A stretch of DNA of 64,000 bases from Pseudomonas fluorescens (GCF_019212185.1 NZ_CP078138.1:602501-666500); one strand, 5' to 3'; numbered from the stretch's first letter, positions 28,787 through 38,118 are shown. A program made the numbers and translations. Notes: generated by a model from the sequence alone, not told the origin.

Positions 28787-31122
28787 GCCGCTGGCTCCAC
28801 CAGTGACGCGGCATGCGACTGGCGTCCGGCCCAGGGCGCGAGCATGAAGCTGAACATCAGGCCGAGGCTCACCGACAGGCCGAAGTTGCTCACTGCCGGG
28901 GTGCTGGAAATCGCCAGCAGGCCGAACGACAGCCAGGTGGTCAGCGCCGCCAGCAGGGTGCCCAACAGGCTCACGGCGGCGCCGCCGATCTGCTCGCGCA
29001 TGAGGATCGCGTAGTCGACACTGATGGCCGTGACCAGCAACAGGCCGAACAGGCTGAACAGCGTCAGCGGTTGTCCCAGCCAGCCGAGGCTGGCCAGGCT
29101 GCACAGAGCGGCCAGCAGCGGTAGGGCGACAATCCGCGTGGCACCACCAAGCCCGAAGGGCAGGAGCAGCACCAGGACGATCAGCACGCAGGAGGCGAGC
29201 TTCAATTCGGCGGCGCTGATCTGGGTGGCGGCAAAGACTTTGTTCAGGTCGCCAAGGCGGTCCACCAACTCCACACCGGGCATATCCAGGGCTTGCAAGC
29301 GCAGCAGCGATGAATCGTTCAGGCCTTGCAGGCTCACTGTTGCCGCCACCCCGTCAGCCGTCTGGCCCAGCCACAGCGTGCGGTAGGGTTCGGCCAGGGG
29401 GCCTTGCAGCGCGGCGTCGATGTCCTCGTCGGGGAGCGCCTGCAGGGCCATCAGTTCGCTCTGCAACGCGGCCTCCGGCACGCCGAGTTGCAGCAGCGGC
29501 TGCCAGTGCTGTGGCAGTTTGGCCAGGGCCTCGCGCAGACGTTGCTGATCGGCGGGCGTGCTGAGCAGTTGATCGAGGCTCAGGTAGCCTTCGAGCTTGT
29601 CCAGGGCGACCAGTTGCTGCAGGCGCTCGCTCAGGGCGTGTTGGCGTTCGAGCAGTTGCTGCTGGTCGGCGGCGCGCACCAGGAAGAACTGGCTGGTGGG
29701 CTTGTAGCCGGTAATCTGCGCGATAGTCCGCGCCTCGTTGGTCAGTTGCTCGGGGGTGCCGACCCATTGGCGAATGTCGTTGTGAGTGCGCAATTGCAGC
29801 AGTCCGCCGACACAGAAGGCCAATAGCAGGGCCAACAGCAGCGGGGTGCGCAGGTGCTTGAGCAGGGCTTCACGCAGATTGAGCAAGGCCTCGCAGATGC
29901 GCAGCGGCCATTGTGCCGGGCGCAACTCGACACCTTTGAGCAGTGCCGGCAACAGGCACACCGCCGATAGGTAGGCGCCAAGCAGCCCGGCGGCGGAGAA
30001 CACGGCGATCTGGGTCAGGGCCGGGAAGGGCGTCCAGGCCAGCGCCAGGTAGCCAATGCAACTGGTGATCAGGCTCAGGGTCAGCCCGGGCAGGGTCAGG
30101 CGCAAGGCCGGCCAACTGCGCCAGGGTTTCAGGCTCCAGCTCTTGGACAAGTAATGCAGCGGGTAGTCAACGGCCACGCCAATCAGGCTCGACCCCAGCA
30201 CCAGGGTCATCACATGCATGCGCCCGAACAGCGCCACGCAGGCCACCGCGCCGAACAGCATGCCCACCAGTACCGGAATGAATGCAAGCAGCACCCGCCA
30301 GTGACGGAACGCCAGCAACAGCAGGAGCAAAATCCCCAGGGTTGCACCGCCGCCTACCCAGGTGATTTCCCGAGTGGCTTGCTGCTGCCCGGCGGCGGCG
30401 TACAGCAGGCCGCTGGCCGCCAGCAGTTGCACATCAGATTTGGCTGCCTGCTGCCGGCTGCTTTCCAGCAGTCCGGCCACCTGCAGCGGCAGGTTCATGT
30501 CGAAGGCGTCGCCGCGGGTGCGGGCACGCAGCAGCACCCAACTCTTGCCGTCGGCATCGGCGATCAACGCGCCGCTGCCCAGGTCCAGTTGCACCGCGCC
30601 GCGCCGAGGCTGGCTGTTCTGGATGCGTCCGGTGAGACCCAGCCAGTCGTCCTGGCTGGGCACCAGGCTGAAGCTGCTGAAGGGGTCGAACAAAGCCTGC
30701 ACCCGTTGCTCGATAAAGGCCTCGGGATGTTCGATCAGTTGCTCCCGATCTGCTTCTGAAAGCATTGCCAGGCGCCCGCGCAGGAGCTGTTCACGCAGGG
30801 CCGGCAGATCGGCCTGGAGGTTCCACTGGACCTTCTCGAACAGGCTGCTGGCCTGCCACTGTTCGCCCAGGGTTTGCGCCATGTGGATCGCCTGGCTGCG
30901 GTCCTGGTGGCCGACCAGCACCAGCATTTCCCGATTCAGCGGTTCCTGCATGCGCTGTTCGGCGCGCAGTTCGAGGGCGTCTGGGGCAGTGCCGGGAGCC
31001 AGTTCCAGAAGGTTGGCGGACAGCGGAGCACCATCGCGCCATTGCCAGGCACCCATCGCGAGCACAGCCAGCAACAGGCTGAGGAACAGCCAGGGCAGCT
31101 TGCGCTCACTGGGCAAAGTCAT
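28783..31122 (-). CDS. apeM: MMPL/RND-type exporter (ApeM-like)
   Basis: A 779-residue RND/MMPL-family inner-membrane transporter with two symmetrical halves: one helix (about 10-27), a periplasmic loop to about residue 250, five helices with GSSLIGVAVDYPLHYLSK, a second periplasmic loop and a final block containing LLVTAISVDYAILMREQIGG. The Asp in each VDY segment corresponds to the proton-relay site. It probably exports the aryl-polyene lipid toward the LolA-like protein. The ATG at 31122 overlaps the preceding gene by 17 bases; the next gene overlaps its stop by ATGA. Confidence 0.87.
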   Translation of the reverse strand: MTLPSERKLPWLFLSLLLAVLAMGAWQWRDGAPLSANLLELAPGTAPDALELRAEQRMQEPLNREMLVLVGHQDRSQAIHMAQTLGEQWQASSLFEKVQWNLQADLPALREQLLRGRLAMLSEADREQLIEHPEAFIEQRVQALFDPFSSFSLVPSQDDWLGLTGRIQNSQPRRGAVQLDLGSGALIADADGKSWVLLRARTRGDAFDMNLPLQVAGLLESSRQQAAKSDVQLLAASGLLYAAAGQQQATREITWVGGGATLGILLLLLLAFRHWRVLLAFIPVLVGMLFGAVACVALFGRMHVMTLVLGSSLIGVAVDYPLHYLSKSWSLKPWRSWPALRLTLPGLTLSLITSCIGYLALAWTPFPALTQIAVFSAAGLLGAYLSAVCLLPALLKGVELRPAQWPLRICEALLNLREALLKHLRTPLLLALLLAFCVGGLLQLRTHNDIRQWVGTPEQLTNEARTIAQITGYKPTSQFFLVRAADQQQLLERQHALSERLQQLVALDKLEGYLSLDQLLSTPADQQRLREALAKLPQHWQPLLQLGVPEAALQSELMALQALPDEDIDAALQGPLAEPYRTLWLGQTADGVAATVSLQGLNDSSLLRLQALDMPGVELVDRLGDLNKVFAATQISAAELKLASCVLIVLVLLLPFGLGGATRIVALPLLAALCSLASLGWLGQPLTLFSLFGLLLVTAISVDYAILMREQIGGAAVSLLGTLLAALTTWLSFGLLAISSTPAVSNFGLSVSLGLMFSFMLAPWAGRQSHAASLVEPAA

Positions 31123-31762
31123 GTTGCTCCGCGTCGCTCAAGGGTTGACTGTCGGTACTGTCGAGCATGCGCAGCACGGTGCTGTCGCCTTGAGCTTCCA
31201 GCAGTTCGATGCGTTGCACCAGGACACCGCCATCGATGTTGATCTGTTTGAACACCTGCTTGAGCAGCAATGAGCGCGGGACCAGGGTCAAAGTCCAGTG
31301 TTGTGCGTCGCCGTTCAAGGCCAGCTCGAAATCCCGCTGCAGACCACTGCTGTCGCCTTGCAGCACCGCAAGGAACAAACGGTTCTGTTCGGCCCCGGCA
31401 CTTTTTCCGGGCAGCTGTTGCCAGGTATCGCCTTCGCGGCGGGCAATGCCTTGAGGGGTGATGCGGTAATCCTGCTGCAAGGGCGTTTTCAACAACCACA
31501 GCAAGCCATGGTCCTTGGCCAGGACGAAGTTGCCTTTGCTGGTCAACGGCTGCGGCAGGGCACGCAGGTGTTTTTCCTGGACGAAGTTACCGTGGATCAC
31601 CGCCGGCTTGGCCAACTGCTCGCTCAACTGCTGCAAGTCGAAGGCCTGGGCCAAGGCGGGCATCAACAGTGCAATCACCACGCCCCCTGTCGGTGCGAGC
31701 CTGCTCGCGAAAAACTCAAGAACCCCCCGGACTAGCTGGTGCCCCATCACCGCCCTCAACAT
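31106..31762 (-). CDS. apeL: LolA-like outer-membrane carrier protein (ApeL-like) with REP-encoded N-terminus
   Basis: The body (about residues 40-218) is a periplasmic LolA-like fold: FDLQQLSEQLAKPAVIHGNFVQEKHLRALPQPL, then FVLAKDHGLLWLLKTPLQQDYRITPQG. LolA-like proteins in APE clusters are thought to carry the lipid product across the periplasm. The N-terminus is odd: from the ATG at 31762 the frame first reads LVRGVLEFFASRLAP, encoded by a REP palindrome (31692-31712), before the signal-like segment VVIALLMPALAQA. Either the REP entered in frame inside the signal peptide or translation starts at one of the GTG codons just after it (about 31680). Confidence 0.84.
   Translation of the reverse strand: MLRAVMGHQLVRGVLEFFASRLAPTGGVVIALLMPALAQAFDLQQLSEQLAKPAVIHGNFVQEKHLRALPQPLTSKGNFVLAKDHGLLWLLKTPLQQDYRITPQGIARREGDTWQQLPGKSAGAEQNRLFLAVLQGDSSGLQRDFELALNGDAQHWTLTLVPRSLLLKQVFKQINIDGGVLVQRIELLEAQGDSTVLRMLDSTDSQPLSDAEQHDFAQ
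31692..31712. repeat. Single REP palindrome within the 5' end of the LolA-like gene
   Basis: The core GCGAGCCTGCTCGCGAA is identical to that of the REP pair at 15121. It stands between the first ATG and the signal-peptide core of the LolA-like gene without breaking the frame. Confidence 0.8.
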
Positions 31763-32184
31763 TGCAAAGCCCTCTCCACGGCATCAATCAACACCTTCGG
31801 CGACACCAACTGCATCTCCCGACTGTCCAGCGCCACCGCCACCTGCACGGTGCTGGCGCGGGTCAACCGTTCGCCTGTGCTCAGATCGCTGATCAGGTAA
31901 TTGATCTTCAGCCGGTTCTCCCACTCCACGAGGCTGGCGCGCACATTGAGCTCCTGGCCGAACACCGCGCCGCGCACATAGCGCAGCTGCAGGTCGATCA
32001 CCGGCCAGGCATAGCCCGCCTCCTGCATGGCCAGGTAGTTGTGGCCGAGCTGGTCGAGCAGGGCGCAGCGCGCGACTTCCAGGTATTTCACGTAATGCCC
32101 GTGCCAGACCACGTGCATGCTGTCGACGTCGAAGAACGGCACGCGGATCTGCGTGTCGCTGTGCAGCACTCCCTTGCTACGCAT
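31756..32184 (-). CDS. apeK: Acyl-CoA/ACP thioesterase, 4HBT family (ApeK-like)
   Basis: A 142-residue YbgC-type hotdog thioesterase. The segment RVPFFDVDSMHVVWHGHYVKYLEVAR holds the conserved Asp and the HGHYVKYLE helix of 4-hydroxybenzoyl-CoA-thioesterase-like enzymes. It may release or edit chains on the ape carrier proteins. Its start overlaps the ammonia-lyase stop by eight bases and its stop overlaps the LolA-like gene by seven. Confidence 0.85.
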   Translation of the reverse strand: MRSKGVLHSDTQIRVPFFDVDSMHVVWHGHYVKYLEVARCALLDQLGHNYLAMQEAGYAWPVIDLQLRYVRGAVFGQELNVRASLVEWENRLKINYLISDLSTGERLTRASTVQVAVALDSREMQLVSPKVLIDAVERALQC

Positions 32185-33721
32185 GCAGCCTCCAGTGTTG
32201 TTCGCCGATTCGTTGCAGGCACAGACGCAAATCGCCTTCCAAAGCGCGGTCTTCGATCACCGGCGCGAAGTCCTCGCCGAGCGCTTCGTGCATGGCGGCC
32301 AGGGCTGGCGGCAAAGGCCGGGCATCCTCGACCTGGCTGCGCAGCCAGACGCCTTGGTTGGCCGCAAGCAAAGTGGCCGCCGCGACCTGTTCGGTCAATT
32401 CCAGCACTCGCAGCGCATCGCGGGCGGCGATGGTGCCCATGCTGACTTTGTCCTGGTTGTGGCACTCGGTGGAGCGCGAGAACACACTGGCTGGCATCGT
32501 GTTTTTCAGCGCTTCGGCGGTCCAGGCGCTGGCGCCGATCTGCACCGCCTTGAAACCGTGGTTGAGCATGGCCCGCTCGGCGCTGGCGCCGGACAGGTTG
32601 CTCGGCAATCCATGGTTGTAGCGCTCGTCGACCAGCAGCGCGAGTTGTCGGTCGAGCAGGTCGGCGACGTTGGCCACGAGGTTTTTCAGGCTGTCCATGG
32701 CGAAGGCGATATGCCCGCCATAGAAGTGCCCACCGTGCAGGACGCGCTCGGCCTCGGCGTCGATGATCGGGTTGTCGTTGGCGCTGTTGAGTTCGGTCTC
32801 GATAAACGAGCGCAGCCAGTTCAGGCTGTCTGCCAACACGCCCAGCACATGGGGCGCACAACGCAGGGAATAGCGGTCCTGCAGGCGGTGCAGCGGGGCG
32901 GTAGGGGCATTGATCGCCAGGTCTGCGCGCAGCCAGGCGGCGACCTGCATTTGCCCGGGATGGGGTTTGGCGGCGAACAGGCGCTCGTCGAAATGTTCCG
33001 GGTTGCCTTGCAGAGCGACCACATTCAATGCGGTGATGCGCGTGGCCAGTTGCAGCAGGTAGTCGGCGCGGGCGAAGGCCAGGCAGGCCAGGCCGGTCAT
33101 CACGGCCGTGCCGTTCATCAACGCCAGGGCTTCCTTGGGGCGCAGCACCAGCGGCGTCCAGCCCAGTTGTTGATGGACCTCGGCGGATGTACGGCGCTCG
33201 CCGCGAAACAGCACTTCACGCTCACCGGAGAGCGTCGCCGCGACGTAAGACAGGGGCGTCAGGTCGCCGCTGGCGCCCACCGAGCCTTCTTCCGGGATCA
33301 GCGGCAAAATGTCGTGTTCGAGAAACGCTTGCAGGCGCTCCAGCAGTTCCACGCGTACCCCGGAGACGCCTTGGCACAGCGACTGCAAACGCGCCGCCAG
33401 CACCGCGCGAGTGGCTGCCGGGTCAAGCAGCTTACCCAGGCCACAGCCATGAAAGGTGTACAGATGACGGGGCAACGCCTCGACGTGATGCAGCGGCACC
33501 GCCACCACGCAGGAATCGCCATAGCCGGTGGTCACGCCATAGATCACGCCTTCCTTGTCCAGCAGCGAATCGAGGAATCGCGCACCCTTGGCGATGCGCT
33601 CGCGGAACGCGCTGTCCGCTTGCAGGCGCGCCGGTGCCCTCTGCCGGGCCAGCGCCAGCACGTCCTCTATGCGCAAAGGGAGTTCGCCGAAGGTGATCGG
33701 CTCAAGCGTTGGCGTCGTCAT
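32177..33721 (-). CDS. MIO-type aromatic amino acid ammonia-lyase (HAL/TAL/PAL family)
   Basis: Members deaminate His, Tyr or Phe to the matching trans-acrylic acid using the self-made MIO cofactor. The MIO-forming Ala150-Ser151-Gly152 lies in GSVGASGDLTPLSY, the catalytic Tyr61 in YGVTTGYG, and NPIID and the Gln/Asn/Tyr residues of later helices are kept. The selectivity pair, aligned by eye with His89-Leu90 of R. sphaeroides TAL, reads Phe90-His91, so substrate cannot be fixed. Flexirubin clusters use a TAL to make the coumarate starter, and that is the likeliest job here. 514 aa; the ATG at 33721 overlaps the acyltransferase gene by 20 bases. Longer upstream starts lie inside that gene. 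Confidence 0.9.
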   Translation of the reverse strand: MTTPTLEPITFGELPLRIEDVLALARQRAPARLQADSAFRERIAKGARFLDSLLDKEGVIYGVTTGYGDSCVVAVPLHHVEALPRHLYTFHGCGLGKLLDPAATRAVLAARLQSLCQGVSGVRVELLERLQAFLEHDILPLIPEEGSVGASGDLTPLSYVAATLSGEREVLFRGERRTSAEVHQQLGWTPLVLRPKEALALMNGTAVMTGLACLAFARADYLLQLATRITALNVVALQGNPEHFDERLFAAKPHPGQMQVAAWLRADLAINAPTAPLHRLQDRYSLRCAPHVLGVLADSLNWLRSFIETELNSANDNPIIDAEAERVLHGGHFYGGHIAFAMDSLKNLVANVADLLDRQLALLVDERYNHGLPSNLSGASAERAMLNHGFKAVQIGASAWTAEALKNTMPASVFSRSTECHNQDKVSMGTIAARDALRVLELTEQVAAATLLAANQGVWLRSQVEDARPLPPALAAMHEALGEDFAPVIEDRALEGDLRLCLQRIGEQHWRLHA

Positions 33722-34649
33722 CGGTCTTCCAGAAAGGGTAGAAATTGAACCACTGTTGGGGCGCTTCGAGGCAATAGTGACCCAGCCGCTCGGCGTAGCG
33801 CGAAGCCCACTGATGAATGACCTGCTCGCGCTCACTGCGTTTCCAGACCACTGCATCGGCAAAGGGTTCAAGGGTCAGTCGATAGCCGCCGGAGGGCTTT
33901 TTCAGGCACAGCAGCAGGTTCACCGGACATTTCAGCAGTCCGGCCAGCAGCCACGGGCCCTGGGGAAAGGCCGCCGGATGCCCGAGGAAGTCCACCGTCA
34001 CGCTGCGCCCGCCGTGCAGCGGCACGCGGTCGCCGGCAATCGCCAGCCATTCGCCGCGCTCCAGGCGTTCGTGCAGTTGCAGCATGATCAGTGGATCGAG
34101 CTCACTGACTTGAATCAGCCGCAAATGGGTCGCCCCGGCTTCACCCAGCAGGCGGTTGAACTGTTCGGCGTGCTTGGTGTGCACCAGCACGTTCATGGTG
34201 ACCCGTTCGCCGATTTCCGCCAGCGCGCGGCAGACCTCGAGATTGCCCAGGTGCGCGCCGACCAGCAGTTGCCCGCGAGCGCCACGCAGTTGAGTGCGCA
34301 GCAAGGCTGGGTCGTGGATTTCAATCTGTTCGATGCCCAACTTGCGATTCCACACGTCGAGCTTGTCGAGCATCGAATCGGCGAAGGCCATGAACTGGCC
34401 AAATACCCGCCAATGGCTGGGACGCAATTGGTCGCGCCGGCTCCAGTCGGCCAGGCGTTGCTGGTATTGCCAGATGCTCTGGCGGGCATTGCGGCCGAAC
34501 AGGAAAAAGTACAGCACGATGCCGTAGAGCAGCGGGCTCAGCAGGCGGCGGCCAAGGACTTTGGCGGCGACTGCGGTGAACTTCATCAGCCAGAAACTGC
34601 CGCGCTCCTTGCGGTCTGCCCAGTGCTGCTTGTCCAGCGGACGATTCAT
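33702..34649 (-). CDS. LpxL-like lysophospholipid/lipid A acyltransferase (part of ApeJ function)
   Basis: A 315-residue inner-membrane acyltransferase of the LpxL/HtrB group: one N-terminal hydrophobic helix (LLYGIVLYFFLFG), the HX4E motif in GAHLGNLEVCRAL, and AIAGDRVPLHGGR plus the FPQGPWLLAGLLKCPV block. Members move acyl chains from ACP to a lipid head group. In other ape clusters a glycosyltransferase and acyltransferase occur as one protein (ApeJ); here they are separate but coupled (ATGA overlap with the glycosyltransferase at 34646). The likely role is to join the polyene acyl chain to its lipid anchor. Confidence 0.86.
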   Translation of the reverse strand: MNRPLDKQHWADRKERGSFWLMKFTAVAAKVLGRRLLSPLLYGIVLYFFLFGRNARQSIWQYQQRLADWSRRDQLRPSHWRVFGQFMAFADSMLDKLDVWNRKLGIEQIEIHDPALLRTQLRGARGQLLVGAHLGNLEVCRALAEIGERVTMNVLVHTKHAEQFNRLLGEAGATHLRLIQVSELDPLIMLQLHERLERGEWLAIAGDRVPLHGGRSVTVDFLGHPAAFPQGPWLLAGLLKCPVNLLLCLKKPSGGYRLTLEPFADAVVWKRSEREQVIHQWASRYAERLGHYCLEAPQQWFNFYPFWKTDDDANA

Positions 34650-35383
34650 GCTCGGCACCGGCGCCAGAGGATCAGCGGCGACCGCAACAACATGCCGAAG
34701 AACAACCGGGTGTGCATGCTGGAAATCAGCACGTTGTCGTGGAACAGGCGGAAATGCGACACCCCGTCCAGCGGGTAATGCACGCGGGTTTGCAGCCACT
34801 GCATGGGCTGATTGCGCCAGGCCAGGCGCACCAGGATGTCCGAGTCGAAATCCATGCGCTTGCCAATGTTCGCCGAGGCGATCAGGGCCAGGGTCGGCGG
34901 CAGCGGGTACACGCGAAAGCCACACATCGAGTCGCGGATCTGCAGAGACAGGGTGTTGATCCAGACCATCACGTGGGTCAGGTAGCGGGCGTACAGGCGG
35001 CCCTTGGGCACGCTGGCGTCGTACCGCGGATAGCCGCAGATCAGCGCGTCGGGGTGGCGCCTGGAGTGTTCGATGAATCGCTTCACGTCCTGCAGGTCGT
35101 GCTGGCCGTCGGCATCGACCTGCAAGACGTGGCTGAAGCCCAGGCGCGAGGCTTCGCGCAGGCCGCACATGACCGCAGCGCCCTTGCCCTGATTGCTTGC
35201 GAGCCGGACCAGGAACACCCGGTCACGTTTGGCCAGGCCGTCGAGTACCCGGGCACAGGAAGGGTGACTGGCATCGTCTACCAGGATGCATGGCAAATCA
35301 TTGGCCAGCAGCGTATCGACCACGGTCGCAATCGCACCTTCGTGGTTGTAGACCGGAATCACCGCGCAGGGGTTATGCATCAT
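34646..35383 (-). CDS. Family 2 glycosyltransferase (part of ApeJ function)
   Basis: A 245-residue GT-A glycosyltransferase with AVIPVYNHEG at the start, VDDASH, and the metal-binding VDADGQHD (about residues 88-95), followed by SMCGFRVYP, like dolichyl-phosphate-mannose-synthase-type GT2 enzymes but without membrane helices at the C-terminus. It may attach a sugar to the polyene lipid anchor. ATG at 35383 (AAGG six bases upstream) or 35380 are both possible; the gene overlaps the stop of the ApeH-ApeI fusion. Confidence 0.86.
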   Translation of the reverse strand: MMHNPCAVIPVYNHEGAIATVVDTLLANDLPCILVDDASHPSCARVLDGLAKRDRVFLVRLASNQGKGAAVMCGLREASRLGFSHVLQVDADGQHDLQDVKRFIEHSRRHPDALICGYPRYDASVPKGRLYARYLTHVMVWINTLSLQIRDSMCGFRVYPLPPTLALIASANIGKRMDFDSDILVRLAWRNQPMQWLQTRVHYPLDGVSHFRLFHDNVLISSMHTRLFFGMLLRSPLILWRRCRA

Positions 35384-37055
35384 CCGCCGCCTTGAGCAAG
35401 ATCCGCCCGCTGGAGCAGGTGGCGGTGGCATTGCGGTAAGTGAAGTACAACTTGCTGCGCTCGGCATCGAAGCGCAGGTGCAACTGGATTTCATCGCCCG
35501 GACGTACCAGTTGCTGGAACTTCAGCACTTCCATGCCGGCGAATACGTGCGGCAGGCTCATCAATTGCTGACCCAGATTCATCGCCCAGTCCACTTGCAC
35601 CACGCCAGGCAACACCGGGGCTTGGGGGAAGTGGCCAGTGAAATAGGCGAGGTCGGGAGGGACGGCCAGTTGCAGGTTCCATTCGCCTTCGGTTTGCGAC
35701 TGTTCGAGGACTTCCGGGGCCTTGGTGCGCGGCGCCAACAGCAGGGCGTCGACCTCGCGCTGGGGCAGTTTGCCCTGGGCATTCAACGGCAGTTGCCGCA
35801 GCAGGCGCCAGCGCCGAGGCAGAGCCAGGCTTTCGCAATATTGGCTGAGATGCTGGCGCAGGGCCTGAGTCAGGCCGCGGCGCCCGCCATTGCGCAGCGC
35901 GTGGAGGCCCGATTCGCTCAGGACCAGCACGGCGCCGAGAGACGCACGATTCTCCTGCACCACCCCCAAACGTGCTTCGGCGACCCAAGGGTGGGTGACC
36001 AAGGCCTGTTCCAGCATGGGTAATGAAATGCGTTTTTCTTCCAGCTTGACGATACGATCCAGCCTCCCCAGCAGCTCGAAGCGGCCGTCAGTGGTGATTC
36101 GCGCGGCATCGGCCGTGTGTTCGATGTGTCCGGCTGGCAAGTAGGGCGAGGCGATCAGCAGTGCGCCATCGCTGTCCTGGCTCAGCGTGATGCCGGCGAA
36201 GGGCTGCCACAGCGGCTGTCCCTGGCGCCAGGCGATGCCGCCGGTTTCCGAGCTGCCGAGAATTTCCGTCGGCCACTGCTGCAAGCGTTCATGCAAGCTC
36301 TGCGCGGCAGCCTCGGGCAGGGCCCCACCGGAGGAGAACACCCGGCGCACCGCACTCAAGGCCGGCCAATCGAGGTTATCGCCCATGCGTTTAAGCAGTG
36401 CCGGGCTGGCGACCCAGGCAAATGCCGGGTGGTCGAGGCTGGCGCGTTGCAGGTCTTCGGGGAAGGCCAGTTGCCGACGCACGAAGGAGCGTCCGGCGCA
36501 CAGGGGCCACAACACCCGAAATAACAGGCCGTAGATGTGTTGCGTGGCGACGCTGCCGATCAGGCAGGCGTCGCCCAGGTCGGCGCCCCACAGCAGCTCC
36601 AGGGCTTCGACTTCGTTGGCCAGTTGGCGCAGGGATTTATCGATACGCTTGGGTTCGCCGGTTGAGCCGGAGGTGCACAGGCTCAACTGGCAACGGTCGA
36701 GGTCCAGTAGCGCGGGGGCCAGGGGTGAGGCTTGGCAGTCGGTCAGGTGGGCATCGCCGGGTTGGTCGGTCAGCCACAGATCGATGTCGCTGGACCAGCG
36801 TTGACGGGTTTGCGCTTGCAGGTCAGCGGGCAGCAGCACGCCGACCCCGGCCCGCCAGGCGCCAAGCAGGGCAATCGCCAGGTCGGCGGCGTCTTCCAGA
36901 TGCACGGCGATGCACTGCACGCCCTGGGCCTGCAGATGGGCAGCCAGGCTCAGGGCCTGTTCGCACAACTGGGTATGGTCCAGCGCCGGACTAGTGGTCA
37001 CGGTTCGGGACATTGGCATCTTGAGCAGCAATTGCTCAAGTTTGATCCACTTCAT
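35373..37055 (-). CDS. apeHI: ApeH-ApeI fusion: aryl-acid AMP ligase plus hotdog dehydratase
   Basis: The N-terminal 440 residues are an acyl-adenylating enzyme: phosphate loop [12 protein letters not shown] (about 125-136), SSETGGIAW (about 270-278), [10 protein letters not shown] (about 325-334) and the C-terminal catalytic Lys in LNAQGKLP. It should activate the aryl starter acid and load it on an ACP. Residues about 455-560 are a FabZ-like hotdog domain with [21 protein letters not shown], corresponding to ApeI, the partner of ApeP. In many clusters these are two genes, and here one intact 560-aa frame. The ATG at 37055 overlaps the apeG stop (ATGA). Confidence 0.9.
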   Translation of the reverse strand: MKWIKLEQLLLKMPMSRTVTTSPALDHTQLCEQALSLAAHLQAQGVQCIAVHLEDAADLAIALLGAWRAGVGVLLPADLQAQTRQRWSSDIDLWLTDQPGDAHLTDCQASPLAPALLDLDRCQLSLCTSGSTGEPKRIDKSLRQLANEVEALELLWGADLGDACLIGSVATQHIYGLLFRVLWPLCAGRSFVRRQLAFPEDLQRASLDHPAFAWVASPALLKRMGDNLDWPALSAVRRVFSSGGALPEAAAQSLHERLQQWPTEILGSSETGGIAWRQGQPLWQPFAGITLSQDSDGALLIASPYLPAGHIEHTADAARITTDGRFELLGRLDRIVKLEEKRISLPMLEQALVTHPWVAEARLGVVQENRASLGAVLVLSESGLHALRNGGRRGLTQALRQHLSQYCESLALPRRWRLLRQLPLNAQGKLPQREVDALLLAPRTKAPEVLEQSQTEGEWNLQLAVPPDLAYFTGHFPQAPVLPGVVQVDWAMNLGQQLMSLPHVFAGMEVLKFQQLVRPGDEIQLHLRFDAERSKLYFTYRNATATCSSGRILLKAADDA

Positions 37056-37597
37056 GGCTGGCCTCGTAGCCGTTGTCGAATGAGCCACTCAATGGCAAAC
37101 ATCAGGCCGATCAATCCGTAGGAAATCAGGCCGGTATACAGCGTCCACCAACTCAGCGGCGCCCAGAGAGTCAGCGCGGCCGCGCACAAACCGTTGCCCA
37201 GGAAAAATACGCACCAGGCCCAAGTGACCTGGCGGGTATAGACAACCGCTCGCGGCGGCAACTGCGGCTCGCGCAGGCGGGCCAGGCGTTCGACCATTGG
37301 CGGACCATATTTCAGACTAGCGGCGAACAGACCGAGCATCAGCGCGCTGATCAGCACCGGGTACCAGCGCAGCAGATCCGGGCTGTCGAACAGTGCCAGC
37401 AACAGGCAAAAGGCAATGACCGCACCGGCCATCCACAGGCTGCCTGGCTGGCGTTTACCGGCCAGGGCCTTGGCCAGCCACAGACCGCCCAGCAGCAGGG
37501 CGAACTGCCACGGGGCGAAATGTGCCATGCCGTAATACACCGCAAAGGGGTACAGCAGGCCCGCGAGCAGCAGGCCAAGGCCGATCAATTGGCTCAT
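37052..37597 (-). CDS. apeG: Integral membrane protein ApeG (COG4648-like)
   Basis: A 181-residue protein with about six hydrophobic helices (for example LIGLGLLLAGLLYPFAVYYG and FALLLGGLWLAKALAG) and a conserved polar middle LKYGPPMVERLARLREPQLPPRAVVYTRQVTWAW. It matches the small membrane protein found between the carrier proteins and the ligase in ape clusters. Function unknown. Four-base overlaps tie it to apeF and the ligase gene. Confidence 0.82.
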   Translation of the reverse strand: MSQLIGLGLLLAGLLYPFAVYYGMAHFAPWQFALLLGGLWLAKALAGKRQPGSLWMAGAVIAFCLLLALFDSPDLLRWYPVLISALMLGLFAASLKYGPPMVERLARLREPQLPPRAVVYTRQVTWAWCVFFLGNGLCAAALTLWAPLSWWTLYTGLISYGLIGLMFAIEWLIRQRLRGQP

Positions 37598-37848
37598 GCG
37601 GCCGGTTGAACCAGGCGGTAGACCGCTTCGACCACATCGCCGACGGTACGCACCGACTTGAACTCTTCGGCGGCGATTTTCTTGCCGGTCTGGCGCTTGA
37701 TGTGGTCAATCAGGTCGACGGCATCGATGCTGTCGATTTCCAGGTCCTGATACAGGTTGGATTCCAGGCTCACGCGCGCCGGGTCCAGTTCAAAGAGCTC
37801 GACCAGGGCATCGCGAAGGGTGTTGAAAATATCGTCACGAGTTTGCAT
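37594..37848 (-). CDS. apeF: Acyl carrier protein ApeF
   Basis: An 84-residue acyl carrier protein. Ser40 in LEIDSIDAVDLIDHI is the phosphopantetheine attachment site; the acidic helix II and the overall length are typical. It is one of two carrier proteins in the operon and overlaps apeG by four bases. Confidence 0.92.
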   Translation of the reverse strand: MQTRDDIFNTLRDALVELFELDPARVSLESNLYQDLEIDSIDAVDLIDHIKRQTGKKIAAEEFKSVRTVGDVVEAVYRLVQPAA

Positions 37849-37857
37849 GGTCCGGTC

Positions 37858-38118
37858 TCAAGCTGCCTGTTTTGCTGTGACGAACGCCGCAAGGCTCGCC
37901 ACGTTGCTGAAATGATTGCGGGTGTCCTTGGCGTCGGCATCGATCTTGATACCGTACTTTTTCTGGATGGCCAGACCCAGCTCCAGCGCATCCACCGAGT
38001 CCAGGCCGAGTCCTTCGCCGAACAGCGGGTCTTGGTCATTGATGTCCTCGACAGCCATGTCTTCAAGGCCGAGGGCATCGATGATCAGTTGTTTCAAATC
38101 ACGGTTCAGATCGCTCAT
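37858..38118 (-). CDS. apeE: Acyl carrier protein ApeE
   Basis: An 86-residue carrier protein with the phosphopantetheine Ser41 in GLGLDSVDALELGLAI. The ATG at 38118 (MSDLNRDLKQ) overlaps the acyltransferase gene apeD by 20 bases; a longer frame to 38202 lies inside apeD and is rejected. ApeE is the second, distinct ACP, the usual pair in these clusters. Confidence 0.92.
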   Translation of the reverse strand: MSDLNRDLKQLIIDALGLEDMAVEDINDQDPLFGEGLGLDSVDALELGLAIQKKYGIKIDADAKDTRNHFSNVASLAAFVTAKQAA

